Of a stretch of 64,000 nucleotides of DNA, positions 30,055 through 40,068 are shown piece by piece (position 1 is the first letter of the stretch; the number at the start of each line of letters is the position of its first letter). Under the pieces are notes generated by a model. The model worked only from the letters and a program-made list of their open reading frames with translations, was not told the DNA's origin and did not search any database. Position numbers and translations under genes: made by a program. This DNA is from Acidobacteriota bacterium (lineage in GTDB: Bacteria; Acidobacteriota; Vicinamibacteria; Fen-336): contig JAJDNS010000061.1 of the NCBI GenBank assembly GCA_022340585.1, forward strand, positions 47,957-111,956, in the 5' to 3' direction.

Positions 30055-30371
30055 GGGACGGGGAAGGCGGACACGTTCTCGCCCCTGGCGGCTTCGGTGA
30101 TCCGGCTCTGGCCCTTCTTCTCGACCTCGTCGATGCGGATCACCGAGTGCATGGGGAGGTAGGAGCGCTTGACTCCCTCGAACTCCCTCTGCAGGCGCTC
30201 CTCGCTCGGGTCCACCACGACCGAGGTCTTCTCCCCCCAGACCAGTCCCTCGACCTCCACGAAGCCCAGCAGGCCCCCCTGGTTCACGCGGCGGGCGTAG
30301 ACCTCGTAGACCTGGCCCTGGCTGAGGAAGGTGACCTTGTAGAGACGTCGTGGGCTCGCCATCAGACCCAT
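30018..30371 (-). CDS. DUF1820 family protein
   Basis: LYKVTFLSQGQVYEVYARRV, GFVEVEGLVWGEKTSVVVDPSEERLQREFEGVKRSYLPMHSVIRIDEVEKKG. Confidence 0.85.
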   Translation of the reverse strand: MGLMASPRRLYKVTFLSQGQVYEVYARRVNQGGLLGFVEVEGLVWGEKTSVVVDPSEERLQREFEGVKRSYLPMHSVIRIDEVEKKGQSRITEAARGENVSAFPVPYFRSGGGDSKP

Positions 30372-30456
30372 GATAGGTCGAAAAGGCCCCGGCGGCGGGC
30401 ACGCCCGAGAGCGAGGACGAGGCCCTTGGGCCAGGAGCGGTCGAGGGCGGACGGCC

Positions 30457-31158
30457 TCAGGACTGCTCCTCGGGGGGATCGAAGCGCCAGGGCCCCGGCC
30501 GAGTGGGTTCCTCGATGGCCTCCCGCAGTGCGGCGAGGAAGGCGCGGCGGGGCCACTCCTGGGCTCCGAACCGGGCCAGGTGCTCGGTGTAGACCTGGCA
30601 GTCGATGAGGCGGATGCCCCACCTCCGGAGCTGCTCGGCGAGGGCCACGAGCGCCACCTTGGACGCCTCCGGCTCCTCCGCGTACATCGACTCTCCGAAG
30701 AAGGCGGCGCCCAGCGACACCCCGTAGAGGCCGCCCACGAGGCGCTCGTCTCGCCACGTCTCGGCCGAGTGGGCGAGGCCGCGGCGGTGGAGCTCGACGT
30801 AGGCCGCCTTCATCTCGCCGGTGATCCAGGTGCCGGCCTGTCCCGGCCGAGGGGCGGAGGCGCAGGCGTCGACAACCCGGGCGAAGGCGGCATCGAGGGT
30901 GAGACGGAACCTGCCCTTTCGCCGAACGCGCCGCACGCTCCGCGGGACCCGGAGCTCGTCGGCGAGGAGGACCATCCGGGGGTCGGGAGAGTGCCACTGG
31001 ATGGGCTCGCCCGGTCCGTACCAGGGAAAGATGCCCATCGAGTAGGCGAGGACGAGTCGATCCGGGTGGAGGTCCCCTCCCACCGCGATGGGCCCGGCGG
31101 GGGGAGCCCGCTCCGGGGGAGGGAAGACGTGGCGCTCGTCGAGCAGGTACACGGTCAC
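30457..31158 (-). CDS. aat: Leucyl/phenylalanyl-tRNA--protein transferase
   Basis: FPPPERAPPAGPIAVGGDLHPDRLVLAYSMGIFPWYGPGEPIQWHSPDPRMVL. Confidence 0.92.
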   Translation of the reverse strand: MTVYLLDERHVFPPPERAPPAGPIAVGGDLHPDRLVLAYSMGIFPWYGPGEPIQWHSPDPRMVLLADELRVPRSVRRVRRKGRFRLTLDAAFARVVDACASAPRPGQAGTWITGEMKAAYVELHRRGLAHSAETWRDERLVGGLYGVSLGAAFFGESMYAEEPEASKVALVALAEQLRRWGIRLIDCQVYTEHLARFGAQEWPRRAFLAALREAIEEPTRPGPWRFDPPEEQS

Positions 31159-31184
31159 GCGGTCAGCTGGCGCGGGCGGCGGAG

Positions 31185-32081
31185 TCAGGCATGCCGCTTG
31201 AGCGCGGCCACGATCTCGGCGATCTGGGCGTCGGCGGTGGCGGCGGGCAGGACGCACGCGCCGGCCCCGGGTTGGCCGCCGCCCCCGTAGAGCGACATCA
31301 CGATGCCGATGTTGGCGCGGCTGGTGCGGTTGAAGATCGAGCGTCCGCCGCTCACCGACACCGTGTCGGGCGCCCGGCCCCGCTGGATCCGGAGCGAGAG
31401 CGTCGCGTCGGGGAACACGGTGTAGATGAGGAAGCGGTTGCCGACGGGCAAGGGATCCAGCGAGCGGAAGTCGGTGATGATCAGCGGGCCGTCGAGCTGC
31501 GAGTGGGCCAGCGCGGCTTCGCGGAACTGGCTGTCCTGCTCCCTCAGGCGGGCCGCCCGCTCGCGGACAGAGGGCAGCTCCATGACCTCCTCGATGGGCT
31601 TGGTGGCGATTGCGGGAACGAGCTCGAGGAAGTACTCGCGGGGGTCCCCGAGCCCGCTCTTGGAGTCGAGGGTGAAGCCGAGAAGCGTGTACCCGTCCGG
31701 CGAGAGGACGTCTTCCAGCTCGAGCTGGGCGGAGTCGAGGCGGTCGGTCTCGCGGATGAGCTCCTCGTATGCGTTGAGCTCCGGGTGGGTGGGCGCGTAG
31801 TGCTCGTACACGAGGCGCGCCGCGCTCGGGGCCTGCCCGTAGCGGCCCCGGTAGTCCTGGGGGGGAGTCGACTGGGAGTCGGTGAGGAGATGGTTGTCGA
31901 ACCACATCCCGCACGCGGGTTGATAGGGCACGTTGACCAGGATGTCGTTCTCTCCGATCACCACCTCCCGGTCCCGCACCTGCTGGGGGTGGACGAGCTC
32001 GTAGGAGTCCACTGCCTCGCAGTGCGAGAGCAGCACCGCGCAGGTGAGGCCGTCCAGATCGGGGCGTGTGACCAGGCGCAT
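31185..32081 (-). CDS. DHH-family phosphoesterase (exopolyphosphatase-like)
   Basis: MRLVTRPDLDGLTCAVLL, WFDNHL; DHHA1-like tail NIGIVMSLYGGGGQPGAG. Confidence 0.75.
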   Translation of the reverse strand: MRLVTRPDLDGLTCAVLLSHCEAVDSYELVHPQQVRDREVVIGENDILVNVPYQPACGMWFDNHLLTDSQSTPPQDYRGRYGQAPSAARLVYEHYAPTHPELNAYEELIRETDRLDSAQLELEDVLSPDGYTLLGFTLDSKSGLGDPREYFLELVPAIATKPIEEVMELPSVRERAARLREQDSQFREAALAHSQLDGPLIITDFRSLDPLPVGNRFLIYTVFPDATLSLRIQRGRAPDTVSVSGGRSIFNRTSRANIGIVMSLYGGGGQPGAGACVLPAATADAQIAEIVAALKRHA

Positions 32082-32141
32082 GGGTGCGAGTGAAGCACGA
32101 AGGAGAGACGGAGACAAGGCCGATGGGCCTAGAATGGGGCG

Positions 32142-32660
32142 ATGCCCGACGACCCCCTCGACTACGCTCGGCTCGTGCGCGAGGCGCTTCTCGACGTGCC
32201 GCGTGGTGCACTCCGCTTCATTGCCCGCGAGGGCCTGCCCGGGGAGCACCACTTCTACGTGTCGTTCCGGACCACTCACCCGGGCGTCTCGATCTCGCCG
32301 TCGCTCCGGGCCCGTCATCCCGAGGAGATGACGGTGGTGCTGCAGCACCAGTACTGGGATCTCGCGGTGGGCGACGACGCCTTCTCCGTGACCCTTCGTT
32401 TCGGCGGGGTTCGGGAGCGCCTCCACGTCCCGTTCGGCGCCCTGACTGCCTTTGCCGATCCGGCCGCCGAGTTCGGCCTTCGATTCGATCAGCCGCGCGA
32501 GGCCCGGGTGGTTCAGGAGCCCCGGGGGGGTGGATCGGCCCCGGCCGACGCCGAAGGCGGGGGAGACGGCGAGGACCGGGGAGGGAATGTCGTCGACATC
32601 CGCGCGTTCCGCCGGCCGGAGGACGAGGAGGGAGGAGGCGAGCCGGAGCCCCCGGCCTGA
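32142..32660 (+). CDS. sspB: SspB-family ClpXP adaptor
   Basis: GLPGEHHFYVSFRTTHPGVSISPSLRARHPEEMTVVLQHQYWDLAVGDDAFSVTLRFGGVRERLHVPFGALTAFADPAAEFGLRF. Confidence 0.88.
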   Translation: MPDDPLDYARLVREALLDVPRGALRFIAREGLPGEHHFYVSFRTTHPGVSISPSLRARHPEEMTVVLQHQYWDLAVGDDAFSVTLRFGGVRERLHVPFGALTAFADPAAEFGLRFDQPREARVVQEPRGGGSAPADAEGGGDGEDRGGNVVDIRAFRRPEDEEGGGEPEPPA

Positions 32661-32690
32661 CCATTCCCCGAGTCCCCCTTCCGCCCTCGC

Positions 32691-33740
32691 CTAGGTCGCC
32701 GGGACCTCCCGCGAGAGCTCCTTGCGGTCTCGCCCGAGGCCGAGAAGCAGGAAGCCGACCGCGATCCAGAAGAGGTCCTTGCCCCTCTTGAGGAGCACGA
32801 AGGCCGCACCCACGGTCACGGCGTCTTCGACGCCGAGGCCCTTCAAGCTCAGAACGTAGCCCGCGTCCTGGACCCCGAGCCCGGCGGGGACCGGGACCGC
32901 CATGGCTCGGACGAGGATCAAGGCCGTCTCCATCACCATCGCCCCGGCCAGGGCGATGCTCACCCCGAGGAGGCCGAGGAAGAGAAGGGTCTCCGCCGCG
33001 CGGGCCAGCCAGGCGAACAGGTAGCACGCCAGCGGGGGGACGAGGCCCGCCGGCCGGTGGGTGAAGAACGTGGCCAGGTGCTCGTCGGCGGCCTCGAAGC
33101 GGAGGGCGTTGCGCTCCAGCCAGCCCCCGAGCCACCGGCCCCCGAAGCGGTCGAGGATCCGGTGCAGCCGGTCGGCGATGTTCCCGTGGACGCCGAGCGC
33201 CACCAGCGCGAGGGCCGCGACGACCAGTGCCGCCGCCCCCGCGAGCACCAGGAAGGGCAGCCCCCCACGTCCGATGGCGGCGCGCGAGGCACCCTGCAGC
33301 AGCGGCCAGGCCAGGAAGACGGAGAGGCCCAGGAAGAGGCCGTGAGACATCACCACCAGGAACTTCCGCCCGATGCCGGCGATGATCCCGACCTCGAAGG
33401 GCACTCCGCAGCGGCGCTTCAGGAGGTAGGGCTGCAGCGACTCGGAGATCACCGCCCCCGAGGGGAGGCCCAGCATCACCGCGTCGGTGATGATCCGCAC
33501 CCTCAGGAGTGAGCGAAAACGCGGACGCCCTCCGAGACGAGCGAAGGCGATCCACCACCCGAGGGTCTCCGAGAGGGTGGCCACGAAGGTCGGAAGGAGG
33601 AGCAGGGGGATCCTCCAGCCGAGGGACTGGACGAGGGCCAGAGACCGGTCGATGTCCGCCGAGCGCAGGGTGAAGGCCAGAAGGGCGAGCGCCAGCAGCG
33701 CGGGCAGGAGCTGGGACGCATGGCGGAGGAGGCGCTTCAT
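32691..33740 (-). CDS. Lysylphosphatidylglycerol synthase TM-region / YbhN-like flippase
   Basis: Multi-TM; SGAVISESLQPYLLKRRCGVPFEVGIIAGIGRKFL; GVQDAGYVLSLKGLG. Confidence 0.7.
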   Translation of the reverse strand: MKRLLRHASQLLPALLALALLAFTLRSADIDRSLALVQSLGWRIPLLLLPTFVATLSETLGWWIAFARLGGRPRFRSLLRVRIITDAVMLGLPSGAVISESLQPYLLKRRCGVPFEVGIIAGIGRKFLVVMSHGLFLGLSVFLAWPLLQGASRAAIGRGGLPFLVLAGAAALVVAALALVALGVHGNIADRLHRILDRFGGRWLGGWLERNALRFEAADEHLATFFTHRPAGLVPPLACYLFAWLARAAETLLFLGLLGVSIALAGAMVMETALILVRAMAVPVPAGLGVQDAGYVLSLKGLGVEDAVTVGAAFVLLKRGKDLFWIAVGFLLLGLGRDRKELSREVPAT

Positions 33741-33886
33741 GGGCTCAAGGGTCGCAGGGAGTTTACGCGGGCCCTTTCGCCGGCGCCAGCCGGGGAAGCT
33801 CTTCATTGCCCCTGGGGCGCCGCGGGGCATACACTGGGAGGCACGCTGCGTCTTGCGCAGAGCACCCCCTGGATAGGAGGACCACC

Positions 33887-34876
33887 ATCTCGGACCCGGC
33901 CACGAAGGACGACATCTTCGACTCCGAGTTCCTGTCGGAGCTCGAGGGGTTGGTCGCCGAATCCGGCATGGCGGTGTCGTCCGCCCTCGGCGACCTGGCC
34001 CTGGACGCCGGGCTTCAGGAGGCGGTGGACGCCTTCTCCTATGGGCCGGAAGGCGTGGCCCGGCTGACCGAGGAGACCTTCCTCACCCTTCCTCCCGCCC
34101 TCCTCGCCGAGCGCTGCAACTCCCTGATCGAGTCCTGCCGCCGAAGCCCGCGGCAGGAAGCGGCCCAGGCCGTCGAGAGCTTCGTGGTCTTCTTCCAGAC
34201 GCTGCTGCCGACCCTGGGCAAGGACGCGGCGGAGGAGGTCAAGGCGACGTTCTTCCGGCTGGCCCCGACCCTCCTGCAGATGGCCTGGGACGACTACGGG
34301 GAGCGGGCCGACCGCCGCGAGGACGGCCGACTGGCGCTGCGCCAGATCGAGACGCTGCTCCTCGAGGTGGCGAGCGTGAAGCTTGCACCGGCGGAGAGCG
34401 AGCTCCTCTTCCGCAGTCTCGACCAGCTGGGCACCCTCATCAAGGGCGGCGAGTACGCCCTGGCCCGGGACCTCGTGGCGGGGCCCCTCGTCGACATCCT
34501 CCGCAAGAACCGGGTCGCGCGGTCGCTGTTCCGCCTCATGGAGGTCGAGGTCGCCATCCAGCGCTACCTGAAGGAGCGCCTGGGCTACACGACACCCCAG
34601 CTGCGCCTGCCCGACGACATCGCCGCCCTCTCGGAGTTCGGGCCGGTGCGGGTGTTCGGCGAGAAGGGCTTCGACGGGACCCACCGCCAGTACCTCCAGC
34701 TTCAGCTGCCGGACATCCCCATCCTCAGCGACATCGTGGTCCACCTCGCTCCGGATCCCGGGACCGAGCAGCGCGACCTGCGCCTCGACGGGCTGGGCAG
34801 CGTCGAGCTGGACGTCCCCCCGGGCCTGTACCGGATCGGGCTGGGCTATGCTCCCGAGGACACCCGGGGCCTCTGA
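33887..34876 (+). CDS. Conserved-looking protein of unknown function; start unresolved
   Basis: Long ORF with natural composition (TTISDPATKDDIFDSEFLSELEGLVAESG...); SD-like AGGAGG 6 nt before an ATC codon; ORF opens at TTG 33806. Confidence 0.6.
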   Translation: MSDPATKDDIFDSEFLSELEGLVAESGMAVSSALGDLALDAGLQEAVDAFSYGPEGVARLTEETFLTLPPALLAERCNSLIESCRRSPRQEAAQAVESFVVFFQTLLPTLGKDAAEEVKATFFRLAPTLLQMAWDDYGERADRREDGRLALRQIETLLLEVASVKLAPAESELLFRSLDQLGTLIKGGEYALARDLVAGPLVDILRKNRVARSLFRLMEVEVAIQRYLKERLGYTTPQLRLPDDIAALSEFGPVRVFGEKGFDGTHRQYLQLQLPDIPILSDIVVHLAPDPGTEQRDLRLDGLGSVELDVPPGLYRIGLGYAPEDTRGL

Positions 34877-34917
34877 CCCGGCGGCGGCGGAATCACCGGC
34901 CGGCTTTCCCGACGCGC

Positions 34918-35661
34918 CTACCCCAGCCAGAGCTTCACGGCGAAGACGACGATGGCGATGGTGACCACGCCCTGGACCCAGGCGTGGCCCTTGAGGACGG
35001 TCAAGCGCACCCCGAGGAGGCTGCCGGCGAAGCTGCCGACGGCCAGCGCCGCCCCCGCGACCCAGTCGACCTTGCCCGCCCAGGCAAACAGGGCCAGGGC
35101 GAGGCAGGTAGTGAGAAGGATGACGAGGAGCTTGACCGCGTTGCCCCGGACGAGGTCCAGGCCGGCCACGGTGGTGAGCGCCAGCACGAAGAAGCCCACC
35201 CCGGCCTGCACGAACCCGGCGTAGACACCGGCGACGGCGAACGCGGTGGCGAGGATCAGGCGCTGGTGGGGGAAGCGCCGGAGCGCGGCGGCGGCGCGGC
35301 CCCCGCGGTCGAGGAGCGTCCAGAGGGTGACGACGACCATGAGGGTGGCCAGGATTCGTCGGAAGTCCTGGTCGGCGACCCGGAGGGCGAGCCAGGCTCC
35401 GAGGGCGGCGCCGGCGAGAGCTGGGAGCGAGGCCCGGAGCGCCCAGCCCCAGTCGAGGACCCGGTGCCGGTGGAAGCCCCAGACCCCTCCCACGTTCTGG
35501 GCGATGATCCCGAGGCGATTGGTGCCGTTCGCCTCGACGGCGGGCAGGCCGAAGAAGATGAGCAGGGGCAGGGTGAGGAAGGACCCCCCTCCGGCGATCA
35601 CGTTCAGGACCGAGGCCAGGAAGCCGACGGTCGTCAGGGCCAGGAGCTCGAGGATGGACAT
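34918..35661 (-). CDS. TauE/SafE family (TSUP) membrane permease
   Basis: TTVGFLASVLNVIAGGGSFLTLPLLIFFGLPAVEANGTNRLGIIAQN. Confidence 0.88.
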   Translation of the reverse strand: MSILELLALTTVGFLASVLNVIAGGGSFLTLPLLIFFGLPAVEANGTNRLGIIAQNVGGVWGFHRHRVLDWGWALRASLPALAGAALGAWLALRVADQDFRRILATLMVVVTLWTLLDRGGRAAAALRRFPHQRLILATAFAVAGVYAGFVQAGVGFFVLALTTVAGLDLVRGNAVKLLVILLTTCLALALFAWAGKVDWVAGAALAVGSFAGSLLGVRLTVLKGHAWVQGVVTIAIVVFAVKLWLG

Positions 35662-35915
35662 CGTGGCTGGCGCGATCATACGTCGGGCCCCCGGGCTCCC
35701 CAAGCCGAGTGCCGTGCTAGGCTGGGCACCGATTCGTCCCTTCAGCGGCCTGGACAAGGAAGGCCGAGACGCGTGAGGAAGAGTCTACGCGTTCGGTGTT
35801 CGGCGCCGGGCGAGATCGCTCGGGGCGACGAGTTCCTGGAGGCGGCCCCGGGGATTGACGCACCCAGACATCCAGCCGGAACCGGCCACCGCCGGTTCCG
35901 GCTCGGGAGGCAGAG

Positions 35916-36806
35916 ATGATCATCAGGGGCATGGCCCTCGCGGCCGCGTTCCTCACCCTGGCCGGCAGCGTGGCCGAGGCCCAGCTGGGCATGTTCTCGA
36001 AGGAGCAGCGCGAGGCCCTCACCGCGGAGTGGACGGGGGAGCGTTTCGAGGACGGGAGGCCCAGGGTGCCGTCCGACGTCCTCGAGCGCATGACGGAGGT
36101 CACCGCCGAGGAGGCCTGGGGGGTGCTTCGCAAGGCCGGGTACACCCTCCAGTTCGAAGGGGGCTGGAAGGAAATCAACGCGGGCGAGCCGGGACGACGC
36201 CTGGTGGGCCGCGTGGTGACCGCGGTCTTCATGCCGAAACGCCCCGACATGAACGGCATGATCAATCGGTTCGCCGAGGCCGAGGGCCGGGTGGGAGGGG
36301 GTCAGAACTCCTGGGTGATCGACACCCTGAGGCCCGGGGACGTCCTCGTGGTGGACATGTTCGGGAAGATCAAGGACGGGACCTTCGCCGGTGACAACCT
36401 CGCCACCTCCATCTACTCCAAGAGCGGCACCGGACTCGTCGTCGACGGCTCGGTGAGGGACCTCTCGGGGATCCTCGAGATCGATGGCTTCCTGGGCTAC
36501 GTCCGGGACTTCGATCCCAGCGCCATCGCCGACGTGATGATCGCGGGGATCAACGTTCCCATTCGGATCGGGGAGGTCACGGTGCTTCCCGGCGACGTCC
36601 TCCTGAGCGACCCCGAGGGCCTCACCTTCATCCCGCCCCACCTGGCGGCGGAGGTGGCCGACGTCTCGGAGGACATCCGCTTCCGCGACGAGTGGGGCCA
36701 CACCATGCTCCGCGAGGGGAAGTACACCCCGGGTCAGATCGACACCAGGTGGACCCCGGAGATGGAGGTGGAGTTCGAGGCCTGGAAGAAGGAGCGGAAG
36801 AGGTAA
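35916..36806 (+). CDS. Exported RraA-family protein
   Basis: N-terminal signal peptide MIIRGMALAAAFLTLAGSVAEAQ; RraA core GDVLVVDMFGKIKDGTFAGDNLATSIYSKSGTGLVVDGSVRDLSGI. Confidence 0.78.
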   Translation: MIIRGMALAAAFLTLAGSVAEAQLGMFSKEQREALTAEWTGERFEDGRPRVPSDVLERMTEVTAEEAWGVLRKAGYTLQFEGGWKEINAGEPGRRLVGRVVTAVFMPKRPDMNGMINRFAEAEGRVGGGQNSWVIDTLRPGDVLVVDMFGKIKDGTFAGDNLATSIYSKSGTGLVVDGSVRDLSGILEIDGFLGYVRDFDPSAIADVMIAGINVPIRIGEVTVLPGDVLLSDPEGLTFIPPHLAAEVADVSEDIRFRDEWGHTMLREGKYTPGQIDTRWTPEMEVEFEAWKKERKR

Positions 36807-36853
36807 CGACGTCGCCACGGCCGAGGCCCGACCAACGCCGACGTCACCCGACC

Positions 36854-38056
36854 CTACGCCGGCACCGACGCGCGGGCGAAACGGCCCTCGCCCTCCACGG
36901 TGTAGCTGCGCGTCGAGGCGGGGATGAACACCGTCCGCCCCGCGCCCAGGGGGCGTTCGATGTCGCCAGAGCGAAGCATGCACGATCCCTCGAGCCCGAG
37001 GAGGATCTCCACTCCTCGTCCCGGCGCCGGGGTGAACGGCCCCGACCCCCCCAGCTCGACGAGCCCCAGCTCGAACTCCCGAGCCTCGGTGCGGAAGACC
37101 CGCTGGCCCGGTCCGGCGTCGTCGCCGCGCAGCACCTCGGGCGGGCGGGTCTCGAAGCTCAGGATGGCCAGGAGGGCCGGAAGGTCGACGTTCTTGGGGG
37201 TGAGGCCGCCCCGCAGCACGTTGTCCGAGTTGGCCATGATCTCCAGTGCGGTGCCCTCGAGGTAGGCGTGCAGCTCCCCGGCCGGGAGGAAGAGCGCCTC
37301 CCCGGGGGCCAGGGCCAGGAGGTTGAGGTAGAGGGGGCTCAGGCTGCCGACGTCGCCGGGATACCGGGCGTGGAGGCGGGCGACCCAGTCCCAGGCGGGG
37401 TCGTCCTGTCGGGCCGACTCCTCCCGGGCGCGGGACAGCACGGCCGCCCTCTCGTCCTCCTCCAGGGTCATGAGGCGCGTGAACAGCGCCCGGAGGGATT
37501 CCGGTGTGCGCTCCCGGGCGAGCCGACCGATCTCCCGGTCGAGCTCCTCGCCGGCCACCGGCTCCAGGAGGCGGGCGACGCTGTCCGGAGGCCGGAAGCC
37601 CTTGAGGGCGGAGAACGAGGTGAGGGCGCACACGAGCTCGGGCTTGTGGTTGGGGTCGCGGTAGTTGCGGTGGGGGGCGTCGAGCGGGGTTCCCTCGGCA
37701 TTCTCCCGAGCCCAGCCCGCGCGGGCCTGCTCGTGGTCGGGGTGAGCCTGGATGGAGAGAGGCTCGGCCGCGGCCAGGACCTTGAAGAGGAAGGGCAGCT
37801 CGTTGCCGAGGCGCTCGCAGACCTCGGCGCCGAGCAGGCTCACCGGGTCGTCCTCGATCACCTTGTCGAGAGGGCCGAGGCCCGGTGGCTGTGTGACCAG
37901 CGACGGGGCCCTGGGGTGGGCGCCGATCCACAGCTCGGCCTCGGGCAACTCGCTGGGACTGGGGCGACCGAGGAGCTCGGCGAGGGCGGTCCGCGATCCC
38001 CAGGCGTAGTTCTGGATGGGGTTCTCGAGCACGAGCGGTGGCAGGCCGGCGCCCAT
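36854..38056 (-). CDS. manA: Mannose-6-phosphate isomerase, class I
   Basis: NPIQNYAWGSRTALAELLG, LSIQAHPDHEQA, NHKPELVCALTSFSALKGFRP, GELHAYLEGTALEIMANSDNVLRGGLTPK. Confidence 0.92.
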   Translation of the reverse strand: MGAGLPPLVLENPIQNYAWGSRTALAELLGRPSPSELPEAELWIGAHPRAPSLVTQPPGLGPLDKVIEDDPVSLLGAEVCERLGNELPFLFKVLAAAEPLSIQAHPDHEQARAGWARENAEGTPLDAPHRNYRDPNHKPELVCALTSFSALKGFRPPDSVARLLEPVAGEELDREIGRLARERTPESLRALFTRLMTLEEDERAAVLSRAREESARQDDPAWDWVARLHARYPGDVGSLSPLYLNLLALAPGEALFLPAGELHAYLEGTALEIMANSDNVLRGGLTPKNVDLPALLAILSFETRPPEVLRGDDAGPGQRVFRTEAREFELGLVELGGSGPFTPAPGRGVEILLGLEGSCMLRSGDIERPLGAGRTVFIPASTRSYTVEGEGRFARASVPA

Positions 38057-38126
38057 CGTGCGCCGACTATACGGTGCCCACCCAGGGGTGTCGAGAGCCC
38101 CGCGACCGGTGTGCCATGATGCCGGT

Positions 38127-38987
38127 GTGGGAGGAAGAGCAGGGCGTGTCGGGGCGCTGGTGACGGCGCTCAACCTCGCGCTCGCTGGGCTGGCGGCGGC
38201 GGACGGTGCCCGCGTGGTCTCCCGCGAGGAGATCCTCCAGGCCATGCGTCACAGCCAGGGATACGCCCTCACCGCGACCTCCAACGGTCCGCGGCTGCAG
38301 GCCGAGGTCTTGCTCCGCCTCATCGGCCGGGCGCGAGAACAGGACCCGGAGCGACGGCCCCTGTTCGTCGGCCACCAGGAGTGGTACGAGGCCTTCCTCG
38401 AACGCACCGGGCTCTCTCCGGAACGCGCCCCCCTCTACGTCCGGAAGGCCTGGGAGATCGGCCAGGACCTGGTGCTCGACTACCGCTGGGAGCGGGTGGT
38501 CGAGCATGTCGTGAAGGGGCCCCGCCCCCGGACCGTCGCCAACGTGGAGATCTTCTGGCGCGATCGTCCCGGCCGCCCGAAGAAGCTCTCGTACGACGAC
38601 CTGCAGTCGGACCCGACCCTTCGGGTCACCCAGAAGCAGCTGATCCGCTACCGCCTGGTCGACTACGCGGACCGTCGATGGTATGCGGACGTGAGCGGCC
38701 TCCACGGGCGCCCGACCTCGGGGCCCCTCGGGCTTCTCTTCAAGGTCCTGGGGGAGGCCCGGGTGGTCGAGAGCCGCAGCGCCCTCTCCGCCGACGGCCT
38801 GCACATCGTGCGTGGCCGTGGGCGCAAGCTGGGCCTCACCCGGGTGGGCACCGCCACGGTCTGGCCCGACGGGCACGCGCGCAAGGGCGTGCCCCGCGGC
38901 CGACCCGACCTCCGGGCCCTGGTCAGGCGTCTGAAGGAGCCCCTCGAGATTCGCTTCCGGCCGTTCGAGGCGCCGGGGGCGGAGTGA
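38127..38987 (+). CDS. Putative secreted protein of unknown function
   Basis: Signal-like N-terminus LVTALNLALAGLAAADG; 286-aa ORF, GTG start. Confidence 0.5.
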   Translation: MGGRAGRVGALVTALNLALAGLAAADGARVVSREEILQAMRHSQGYALTATSNGPRLQAEVLLRLIGRAREQDPERRPLFVGHQEWYEAFLERTGLSPERAPLYVRKAWEIGQDLVLDYRWERVVEHVVKGPRPRTVANVEIFWRDRPGRPKKLSYDDLQSDPTLRVTQKQLIRYRLVDYADRRWYADVSGLHGRPTSGPLGLLFKVLGEARVVESRSALSADGLHIVRGRGRKLGLTRVGTATVWPDGHARKGVPRGRPDLRALVRRLKEPLEIRFRPFEAPGAE

Positions 38988-38991
38988 CGGG

Positions 38992-39858
38992 CTATGGGGC
39001 GGGGCGCTCCGCGGGGGCGGCCAGCGCGGCCTTGATCTCGCGCAGCCTGGCCTGGACCGCCTTCACGTTGCGGGGGCCCATGCGCAGGAACTGCTTCTGG
39101 GCCGGGGAGAGCTGCTCGTAGCGGGGATCGGCGTAGCGAAACGTCGTGGCGTGAGGCACGAGCTCGACCTCGGCGTCGAGGACCGGGACCGCCAGCAGGT
39201 TGTCGATCGCCCGGTTGAGGATGGTCCGGAAGCGGACGTCGGGCATCCCGAAGTCCTGGAAGGCGATCTCGAAGAGGGGCTCGAGGGAACGGTAGGTCTG
39301 CACGGTGGCGCCGGCATCGAGGGAGGCGATGGCGTTCGCCATCACGTCGTAGCCCGCGAAGCCCGCCGGATCCGGGACGAAGGAGCGCCCGACTCGCCTG
39401 GGGACGAAATGCGCCTTGGGCTCGAGGAAGAGGAGGTGAGGCCGGGGGGACTCGCCGGTGGCCACGTTCACCGTGACCACGGTGGTGGTGCGGATGAGGC
39501 CGCTCTGGGCGAGCCAGCGGGCCAGCTCCGGGTTCGTCGACACCGCGGTCAGCAGGTCGCGGACGAGGCCGTCGCTCTCGTCGAGGGAGGGCAGGACGAG
39601 AGGGGTCGTTCCGGGGGCGGGAGTGGGAGGTGGAGTGACGGCCACCGGAGGTGGCGTGGCCGCGACCTCCGGCTCCGGCGGGGTCCGGAAGAGCAGGTAG
39701 AGCGCGGCCAGAAGACCGATGGCGACGATGGCCACCAGGGCCAGCATGGCCGGGAAGAAGAGGCCGCCCTCCTTCTTCTCCGGACCGGGGCGGTACGGCG
39801 GGGGCGGCTCGTCGGGCGACCCGGTGTGCTCCAGCTCGTACTCTTCGAGATCGGACAT
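38992..39858 (-). CDS. DUF3014 family protein
   Basis: TM anchor, Pro-rich linker, LLTAVSTNPELARWLAQSGLIRTTTVVTVNVATGESPRPHLLFL; YEQLSPAQKQFLRMGPRNVKAVQARLREI. Confidence 0.75.
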   Translation of the reverse strand: MSDLEEYELEHTGSPDEPPPPYRPGPEKKEGGLFFPAMLALVAIVAIGLLAALYLLFRTPPEPEVAATPPPVAVTPPPTPAPGTTPLVLPSLDESDGLVRDLLTAVSTNPELARWLAQSGLIRTTTVVTVNVATGESPRPHLLFLEPKAHFVPRRVGRSFVPDPAGFAGYDVMANAIASLDAGATVQTYRSLEPLFEIAFQDFGMPDVRFRTILNRAIDNLLAVPVLDAEVELVPHATTFRYADPRYEQLSPAQKQFLRMGPRNVKAVQARLREIKAALAAPAERPAP

Positions 39859-40068
39859 GTCTGCCTCTCCGGGGAGACTACGCCAAAGCGCCGCCCGGGC
39901 GCCAGGAGTGCCTCCACCGGAGTGAACGACCGGGCGCGCCGCAGGGTTCCCCGGGACCGTCCGAGGTCCGCTCCCCCCTCGGGACGAGGTGCGGTGCCGG
40001 AGGAGGGAAAAGCAGGCTAAGATTGTGGTTTCGAACTCAACCGATCACGGAAGCGGAGGACAGACGGG

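Noticed and set aside
40020-40060. tRNA T-arm-like gtggtttcgaactcaacc
   Set aside because: No cloverleaf partners (acceptor, anticodon arm) found around it.
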